In this document: positions 55,901-64,000 of the stretch, in pieces
Position numbering within the stretch: the stretch's first letter is position 1
Layout: each line of letters opens with the position of its first letter
NCBI GenBank assembly: GCA_963682055.1
Contig: OY821746.1
Coordinates: 13,009,992 to 13,073,991 of the forward strand
Direction of reading: 5' to 3'
From: Primula veris
Lineage: Eukaryota; Streptophyta; Magnoliopsida; Ericales; Primulaceae
DNA: 64,000 nucleotides
Notes under the pieces: model-generated
The model's input: only the letters and a program-made list of their open reading frames with translations
The model's database searches: none
What the model was told of the DNA's origin: nothing
Made by a program: the position numbers and the translations under genes

Positions 55901-58900
55901 TAAAAAAAAAAACTTATGTCATTGTTTAAGATTAATTCCTATCGGGATGAGGGTTTTAATCTTCATTTTTAACTTTATTTCTGCAGGATTGGGAGGTTTT
56001 GTGGCTTGCAGAGCACTCTCTCAGAGAAATGGTGATCCTGCTAAAGCTTCGCGACCTTGGGATACGGTAGCCCCTGTCTTACTTTTGTTTTGTTTGTGTT
56101 TTTGTATTTTAGTCTAGTAAATTTATTATTCTTGACAAGGATAGACAAATCAAGTACTTAGTGACAGCTGACGGCAGTTTTTGATATTGCTCAAATTTTA
56201 GGTCATTTTCTATTCAACTTTCTGCTGGACAAGTTTGTGTCTTAGAATATTAAGATGTAAGATACTAGAGGTGCTAATAGAATATCGTCGTAAAACGAAT
56301 AGAAGAAACTCTGTAATCTAGACAATTGAGATTTGAGATGGGTGGATTATTTAGGGTTTGAAAAATGTCTAATTGATAATAACTTTGATGTTTAGTTTAG
56401 CGTGAGAAAATCTTCCTCCTAAAAGACCATGAACTGTACATTCTCACTCTATTTCTTCCCTGGGAAACATTTATAAATAAATACCAATGGTGCTTTTATA
56501 GTTATAAAAAGGAAACAGGCACTTAAGTTTCTGAAGTTGAATAAGTAGTGTATTTCTTCCCACTTGGTGGATCTGTGGGTTAGGAGTTGGGGTGTAGCTA
56601 AGAAATTAGGGGTGTAGTTAAGAGCTTGGGTTAAATCTTTTTTATTTGTGTTCTTTTTTATCACCATTTTACAATTTGGAGTTTAATGTTTAGAAGTTAA
56701 AGGTTGACTTTTTAAAGGTTATAGCAATGGTCCGAAAAATAATTTAGTATGGGATCTATTACCCTATATCGGTAGTATGGGAAACCCTTGCGTTGTTTAT
56801 AACTCTCTAGGGACCCTCCCCTTAGTTAAACCGGTTTTCTAGACTGAGTTCTACTGGTTGAGCTGGGGGCTAGGAGAGTAATATTTTGATTCAGGGAGGG
56901 TAATCGTATCCTGATACTAATGTTGAACTTAAAATAAGACAATAAATTGAAGAACAAGATGACAGGAGAGATTAATAAAACGAAAATAATGGTCTTTTAG
57001 TATTGCAATTTTTTCGAGTAAACATTGTATTTTCTTTTCGAATAGAATCGGGATGGATTTGTCATGGGAGAAGGTGCTGGAGTGCTTCTTTTGGAAGAAC
57101 TAGAGCATGCAAAGGTATACCACTATCACTCAGAATCAATCTTAGCAAAAGTCCATTTAATCTCATATTCTTCCCATTCATTGGCAGAGAAGAGGTGCAA
57201 CTATCTATGCCGAATTTCTGGGCGGAAGCTTCACTTGTGATGCATATCACATGACAGAACCCCACCCAGATGGTAATGTGACAAATTTATGTTTCACTAT
57301 CTCATGTTTCTCCAGTTGCATTGGATATTAGAAGTTTTAGTTATTCCTACTATGTTTGACGGTTAGACCTCTATTTGACGTCATGCTATATTTCATTGTG
57401 TTCATCCTTTTATTTTATTGTTAGTCATCTATCTTTGTAAAACCGATGATTTACTCAGCTGGTATCACAAATTGTATAACATTGTAATCATTAAGAGTCG
57501 TGTGAATTAGTGTAATATCAGATTGTACATTGTGACGTAATCATGCATGTTCTTGTGAATAATCAGGGGTCATATTCTGAAAATATAATTGTCTAGGGAA
57601 TTAGATTTTTTCTGTTTTTAATGTATTTGATTCTAAGATAGGAAGTTGTGGCATGTAATATGCTTTTACGTCACAAGCCGCCAAGCATGTCCTTTTCTTA
57701 AGATGCAGAACATCTACAATTAAGACATTTGCTATGTGTAGGTCTAATTTCAGAAAATAGTTATGCAGGTAATGCGTTCTTATAGGTGTCTTTAGTTAAA
57801 ACGACGTTGAACAATCTTAAACAGTAATGAACTGTATGAACACGGATGTTTGGACCATTTTCATACTCGTGTTGTGGTTGAGTATTTGTTACGTTGTTAT
57901 TGTGTGTAAATATAAATTGTGAATGGTATGGAGCCTATGGACCCCATCTCTTGCTCGAATACTGTGCAAAGATAGACAGATTTGGTGTAAAGTCTCTATT
58001 TTAAGAAGCTCGCTTTAAAGTTCAAAAAGCTCGATTAATGCTCACAAATCTAAAACACGCTTTGCCGAAAAACTTACACTCATAAGGCCCGTTGTGCTTT
58101 GAAATTTTTCGCTTGAGTGAAACCTTTATAAATACGTTTTTGCTACACTTGCTCGTTTTAAAACATTGGAGTCTGGACTGTGACTGAACTCACTGAAGTC
58201 TTGTTCTGATAGTTCTGTGGTTGGAAGATGATGTTCAGAATGTTCTCATTTCTGTTGTTGATGATAATTTCCATGTGAAAAGGATATGACGTTTTTTGAC
58301 CAAATTGAAGGCCTTTTTTAACAGTTTATACCACTTTACACCAATGTTAGTTGGCACCGAAATTATCTATATAACTTTTGGCACAAGAAGAAAATGAGTT
58401 TCTTGAGATTTGGAATTACGAGTGTTAGTTTATCGTATGACTTCTACATTTTTTTATTGTATCTAATTTTGAGCCGTCAATGATTACGTGTTCTTTCTAT
58501 GGAAAATGGATGCAGAAGATTCGAAAGGTCATGAGCATAAACTTTGATAACTAGTGATGGTTTAAGAATATTGTCATTGTATATTTCTTTCTATGTGAAC
58601 AGGGGCTGGAGTTGCTTTATGTATTGAAAAAGCTTTATTACAGTCTGGGGTGTCCAAAGAAGATGTCAATTACATTAATGCCCACGCCACATCTACACCA
58701 GCGGGCGACCTGAAGGAGTACCAAGCCCTTAGTCGTTGTTTTTCGCAGAATCCCGGGGTATGAGGATTTACATCTAGTAAAAATTGTTAATAATATGTAA
58801 GCATCTACTGACATGTATTAAAATATTTAATCTTCAGTTAAGGGTGAACTCCACAAAGTCCATGATTGGTCACCTACTTGGTGCAGCTGGAGCTGTGGAG

Positions 58901-60929
58901 GCCGTTGCAACTATTCAGGTAAAACATTGTTTTTCCCTTCTCTTCATGTCCTTGTGGCAAGTTATGCTTTCAAATTACACTACTTATTTGTTCTTTTTAA
59001 TTGGCATATTTTCCATACTTTGGTCGGACTTTAGACACCTGGCCTGACAAATGGCTTACATTAAATTGTAACTTTGGTCCGCCAGAAAATGTTCCACATG
59101 TACGCAATATACTTTTATCTACAAATTCGTGAATATATATGTGAGACATTATGAAAACAGATTTCAGCTGCTTTAGCATGCAATAATTTTGCTTCGAAGT
59201 TGTGGTCCTTGAACTCTCTGTATGATTCAGATTGTTAAATGAAGACAGCTATATCTTTTTAGATGTCTTAAATGTCGTTAGTATGTACTTCATCTAGTTA
59301 TCTGAGAGTAATGCTCACACTGGTTTGTCGATAAGTCTGTTAATTTTTTAATAAAAGTTGGTAGTTCACAAAAGTTAATCTTTCAGTATTGAATGTTTCT
59401 GCATGTTTAATCTTTTGACCTTGTTGTATCGCGTACTCATTTCATAAAAAAAATTTGAACTTTTTCCTAGTATTATACACCATCACATGCCAATGGTGAC
59501 TTGTATTTTTTACTGTGACATTTAAGAAAAAAGGATTTTGAGATCACTTGGTACCAGCACTACACATTCTTAGATCACATGTTTAACTTGTTTAAAGAAA
59601 ACTGACGTCGGTATTGAGACTAACATGCAGTTTTTATTTCGTGGGTTATTCCACTTGAAGCAAAGCTAAAAAGCCTAACACCATGAGAAAAGAAAACCTT
59701 TAAGATATTGTATCAACGCTGCGTTGGAAATGTAACTCCTAACATTGTCTCTTGCTTTTTCATCAGCCATAGGTTGTGTTAGACCCATCTCACCGTATGG
59801 TTCTTATGCTTGCAAACCGATGGCACTTTGATTTTCTATTCAATTAAAGTATAAATTGCTAAGACTAGGTCATTTGCTCATTTCATGGTTTTCTTCTTTA
59901 TTCTTTTTAATTTTTTGGTTTTGGTAAGAGATCTGCTCGATGTTTTTGCTGAATTACTTTCCTTTTGCTGAGCTTGTCTTTGCTGCACTTCTTGCATACT
60001 CACAGTTTTCGTATTATGCTTAAAATTATACGCTCCTTGATATTCATGATAAGGAATAACACTAACTAGGGTTATATCTTAGAATGTTGATGTCTGGACG
60101 TTTTTTTTTTTGAGTTAATGCTGATCTGTCTTCTGCTTTATATAAGGCAATACGGACAGGGTGGATTCATCCAAATATCAACCTTGAGGACCCTGATAAA
60201 GGCGTGGTATGTTTTCCGTTTGATCAATATGCTCTCTCTTTTTATGCGTAATTATTGATGCATATTTGTTTGCAAAGTTGTGCTTGAACTCGTAGAAGTC
60301 ATCGTCTAGAGAGATTTTCGTAATAGGTTCTAGATGTTATTTGTCATTTCAAATAAAACAATAATGAAGAATCTTGGGATAGTAATTTTCAAAAAAAAAA
60401 GAATCTTGGGATAGTAGAGTTTCTTGTGTTCCTTTAAATGGTTATTCTGAATGATTAAAATTCCTTTGTAATTTTACTACGGGCGGTGCTATTTGCAACC
60501 CATGTATTTTGTCCAATATGTTTGGGGGAAATTTTTAAAACCCAAAATTTATGGTAATCACCACCCAACATCATCATCTGTATACCATACGGTATCTGGA
60601 ATCTGGATATGTACATCTAATATTAGGAGTATTTAACAACCACCGGTCCACCAAGCAATAGTGTAATCAACCCTGCAAAAGAGAAGGCACGCTTTGTTAG
60701 TTGTTACTCAATATAGTTATATAGATCAACTTTTTTTCCTCACTAGGATTAATTTACTATTGGCATGATTGAAACAAAGAAATTAACTAAAGCTTTTCGA
60801 ATGTGAACGCAGGATATGAATCTACTGGTTGGTCCAAAAAAGGAAAGATTGGACATTAAGGTGGCACTATCTAATTCCTTTGGATTCGGTGGCCACAATT
60901 CATCCATCTTATTTTCTGCTTACAAATAA
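52957..60929 (+). CDS. KAS2: Beta-ketoacyl-ACP synthase II, plastid (KAS II), 13 exons, 493 aa
   Basis: Exons inferred: 52957-53128, 54607-54812, 55018-55221, 55420-55530, 55629-55724, 55831-55876, 55987-56066, 57046-57114, 57188-57272, 58603-58757, 58838-58918, 60147-60206, 60813-60929; total 1,482 nt, all GT-AG, frame kept throughout. KAS II condenses malonyl-ACP with palmitoyl-ACP to make C18 acyl-ACP in the plastid. The first ~75 residues, basic and Ser/Asn-rich, look like a transit peptide; TWRVADCMSV recalls known KAS II starts. Catalytic residues are present: Cys in STACATSN (exon 5), His in NAHATSTPAGD (exon 10), Lys and His in STKSMIGHLLGA (exon 11), plus the end motif SNSFGFGGHNSS. 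Identity to KAS II rather than KAS I is clear from MDKFMLYMLTAGKK and RISYKKMNPFCVPFATTNMG. Intron 4 has an unusual GTCAGC donor. No lesion seen. Confidence 0.93.
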
Positions 60930-62634
60930 TTTCGAGAGCTGATGTTACTTGGCTGCCATTAATTGATGATGAAAAATATTTGGGGGAGTGTTATTGCCGA
61001 AGTCCAGGTTTTTGTGGATTCATTGTGAACATATATGTTTATCCTTTCATTTATGATGCTATCATTTTCAAGAAGTAAAAAAAAATGATGTTACCGTTAG
61101 TCGCTTAATAATTAATTAAGAGTCAGAAAAGATGAGACTCGAGAGAGAAAGAAATGATACATGTATTCAGCTTGTATGTTTGTAGTTAATTTTAAACATT
61201 TTGTTTATTAGTTTTATTTGAGGACTCGTGTAGCTGAATTTGTAAACTCAGATCTTTATTAGGAGAAAGCTTTGCCGAAGTGCTTTATGTTTTATATTTA
61301 CTTAATGCAGATGATATATGCTTGCCAATTGTGCACACTTTTGTTCACCTTATTTATTAATTGGTACTTCCATGTGTAGAGCAGTTTACAATTCGCAAGT
61401 TAAAAGTCTGCGTTTTATCATCCTATGGCAAAACCGCTAACCAATATCTTGATAGGAGTAAGTGATACTATTGTTGACCAGAGTTTTAGCCTTTTATCAG
61501 TAGCAGGATCTAAAACTAGTTATCCCAAGAGCGTGTGGTCAGTCGATTTGTATGGGTTTGTTCCTAATTTTAACATTGGTGTTGTCCCGTCAACTAAATA
61601 AAGAACTTAGAGCCATAATTTTCTTCTTGGTTTTCTTAATAATTGTTGGTTTTTGATATTTTTTTTTGGAGGGTAAAGGAAAAAAAAACATTTTTATATT
61701 GTTATGTAAAGTGAAATTTAAAGATTTTTTGTGAATAAAAGTGTCTGGTCGGTAAGTGTTCGGTTTATGTCTGTTCGCCTTAAAGGCTTAAACCAACACC
61801 CAACATTAATGAACATTCAGGAACATTCCGCTAGGTTTGTTTGATTAATGCCAACTTCCCAATAATCATATCCAAATTTACTTTGGAAAGCCTACTTTTA
61901 ATTTTTTAACCACCCGTTTATGTTTTACACAGTATCTCACCTACTTAATCAAATAAATTTTGTATGGAATGTGCTAGAGAATACAAATGGATTAGAGGGA
62001 AGAGTTGAGAAAAAGTATTCTATCTAAAGTTTTTGAGGAAATCTGAACATTTCCACGTACTTGAGGGAGACTATCGGTCAGCGGCAGTCTAAGAATAACT
62101 TTGTGAGATTTTAAACAAAAAACGTGTAAATTAGGGTCAAATCACTATTTCAGGATAGAGATGCTCTAATTCGGTCTCTCATGTTGTCTTTTGAAAATAA
62201 GATACTTGCACAAAGTTCGTACTTCGTTAAGTATTGTTAACCAAAAAATAAGTTCTTCACAAATCAACTTAAAATTGCTAAAAACTGATTGTAAGGCCAA
62301 ACTTCAAACGGTGAAGTTTTGCTCAAGAATGCATTCCAAAGTAATACAAAAAAATTCGGGGAAAACTATTACCCAAACTATTTTACAAACATATAATCTT
62401 CTATAACATTGAATCATCTTGAAAAAGCAAAAAAAATATATAAAAAAAACCAGGGACAGAATCAGAGATGAAACTGTTTGTGTCCACCTTGTAACACCAA
62501 AATTGATAAATTACATTTACACACAAAATTGAATCTAGGATTACCATATTCATACCAAGACAAGTACAAAGAAAAATGGGATCATAGGGGGAAAAGGCCG
62601 CCTTGCAGAGTAGACCGCTAACCAATAATCAATT
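60930..62634. other. Intergenic region between KASII and the RRP12-like gene
   Basis: The 3' flank of KASII followed by AT-rich DNA. The two genes converge here, so it should hold both 3' UTRs. No further gene, repeat or RNA was recognised. Confidence 0.5.
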
Positions 62635-63850
62635 TCAGTTTTTGTTTTTCTTCTGGGTTTTCTTTTTAGACTTCTTTACTTTTATACCCTTGACAGAAAG
62701 AGCACTGGCAACACTTCTACCTTCAAGCCCCTTTGCCATTTTTATTACACTTGACATTCCTTTCCTAGCGGCAGCCCTTTGCTCTGGTCGGCGACTCATC
62801 ATTTTCCGATCAAGCGGCCAATAGGCATACGGCTCAAGTTTACCCTTTCTCTTCACATCCCCACTCGCCTTCTTACTAGCATACTCTTTTCCTGTGTAGG
62901 CCCACCCACCACTCTCCTCTGAGATCTTCTTTCTCTTGCTACCTCTCTGTGAGTTCATCGACGAGTTGCTTCCAGCTCGACTCTTCCTATCAGAATCAAG
63001 ATCAGGCGATTTCTCTCTTTTGGGTTTTCTATCACCATCTTCGCGAATTATAAGCCTTCCATCTAAATCTATCTCTGGCTCTTCATCAAGATCGGCTTTG
63101 CGTCCGGGATGTTGTGAAGATGATCGAAGTGATGACCTTGTTCTTTGGCGGTCAAGCAAATCAAGCGGCTCATCATCCGATTGGTCAAAGGAATCTTCCT
63201 GTAAGCTCTTGGATGCTTCACGACTTCTTTTATTCCTTAAAAAACAAAATAATAGTCTTAGTATAGGTATGCATGTATATTACACCTATTCTTTCCCTAA
63301 AAGATTGCTCTTGTTTAATCAATTCACTTCACCGCAAATTATAAATTGGATAATCAAGAATTTATAATTTGTGTTGAAGTGAATAAATTAAGCAAGGGCA
63401 AATCAGACAAGGTATGCCAAAATTAAAAGTTACAGCTACCTATATTAGCCTTTATTAATCTTTGTGAACCAACGAAAATGAACGGTCTTAAAGGCTGGAT
63501 GAAGCATCTAAAGTATAAACTTTGCAAGGGCGGCGGGTACTTGTTTTGATATTACGGTATTTACCGCTTCAAGAAGTCATATTGAAACTGTGATATTTAA
63601 TACTTGAAAGATTCAAGTATTTTATTAACTTGGAATATTTGAAACTGTGAGATGCCTCAAGTTACATCATTATACTATTGCAACATCGTCGTCGTGAACT
63701 CACCTGATTGAAGTTGATTTAGTGGTCATCAAGGCAGAAGTCTTGCTCCTACGACCAGATAACGTCTTGCTTTCCATGTATTCTACCTCACTGTCAGATT
63801 CTTCATCGCCAAATTCAGAAAATATTTTTGTATGGTTCCACTTACTCATC
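62635..63850 (-). CDS. RRP12: RRP12-like ribosome biogenesis protein, C-terminal exons (partial)
   Basis: Two 3'-terminal exons on the minus strand: 63850-63704 and 63235-62635, with a phase-2 junction (AG|G) that keeps the frame; the stop is at 62635-62637. The first exon reads MSKWNHTKIFSEFGDEESDS and SGRRSKTSALMTTKST. The last exon has DDEPLDLLDRQRTRSSLR, DGRLIIREDG, GGWAYTGKEYASKKASGDVK, GKLEPYAYWPLDRKMMSRRP and a lysine-rich end, all characteristic of plant RRP12-like proteins. RRP12 is an ARM/HEAT-repeat nucleolar factor for pre-rRNA processing and export of ribosomal subunits. The N-terminal repeat domain lies beyond the right edge of the window. The lysine-rich tail is a likely nuclear/nucleolar signal. 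Confidence 0.88.
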
Positions 63851-64000
63851 CTACAAAATGAAAAGAAACTTAAAATCATTAACAATATAAACAAAATCTT
63901 AGACAGAGAACAAGGAAGCGAAAAAAAGTTCATAGCAGGCCCAACAGAGAAAAGATCTACAGTTACAGGTACGATTTATGTGCTGATGTGTGTATATTAA
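63851..64000 (-). other. Probable intron of the RRP12-like gene
   Basis: Upstream of the tttcattttgtag acceptor at 63851. No coding segment of the family was recognised in these 150 bases. Confidence 0.5.

Noticed and set aside
62936..63367. 143-codon plus-strand frame
   Set aside because: Antisense shadow of the last RRP12-like exon.

Overview
This is a stretch of flowering-plant nuclear DNA, probably from a eudicot. It is AT-rich, its host genes are spliced with GT-AG introns, and more than half of it consists of nested or adjacent transposable elements. The species cannot be told from the sequence. Three host genes are present: a cation/H+ exchanger of the CHX family (26945-33671, + strand, 5 exons, 781 aa), a plastid beta-ketoacyl-ACP synthase II (52957-60929, + strand, 13 exons, 493 aa), and the 3' end of an RRP12-like ribosome-biogenesis gene (62635-63850, - strand, running out of the window). 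All three appear intact over what is visible. A decayed fragment of an aconitase gene lies at 4228-4825.

Left flank (1-7400): a palindrome-bounded, 5S-rRNA-derived element resembling Cassandra; a Ty1/copia element that has lost its 5' part but keeps an open 1,024-codon pol frame and a 3' LTR; the aconitase pseudogene directly at the LTR edge; and two terminal-inverted-repeat element candidates.

Centre-left (7430-25026): a short hAT-like element with an approximate 8-bp target duplication is split by a complete 17.1-kb Ty3/gypsy element (7728-24805, TSD atttt, two 573-bp LTRs differing at about 8 sites). The gypsy gag-pol runs on the minus strand in one frame with four stop codons, and carries the extra RNase H typical of the Tat lineage. 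Between pol and the 3' LTR lie about 10 kb of plus-strand, i.e. antisense, genes: five small coiled-coil genes, each behind its own TATA box; one large gene whose frame is kept across three introns and which carries a domain resembling the 'putative gypsy type transposon' family; two more coiled-coil frames; and two tandem arrays that both have an 86-bp period.

Centre-right (42919-51655): a complete Mutator-like element of 8.7 kb with a perfect 9-bp TSD, 103-bp terminal inverted repeats and an intact MuDR-type transposase of about 886 aa. It also holds two intact, diverged copies of an unrecognised ~446-aa accessory gene arranged as a large inverted duplication. Clusters of a near-palindromic CGATCGGTCG motif sit upstream of all three genes and at the centre of the inversion.

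The remainder is AT-rich intergenic and intronic DNA with MITEs, short tandem repeats and a relic of an RNase H domain. The two features most worth following up are the antisense gene array in the gypsy element and the accessory genes plus motif clusters in the Mutator-like element.
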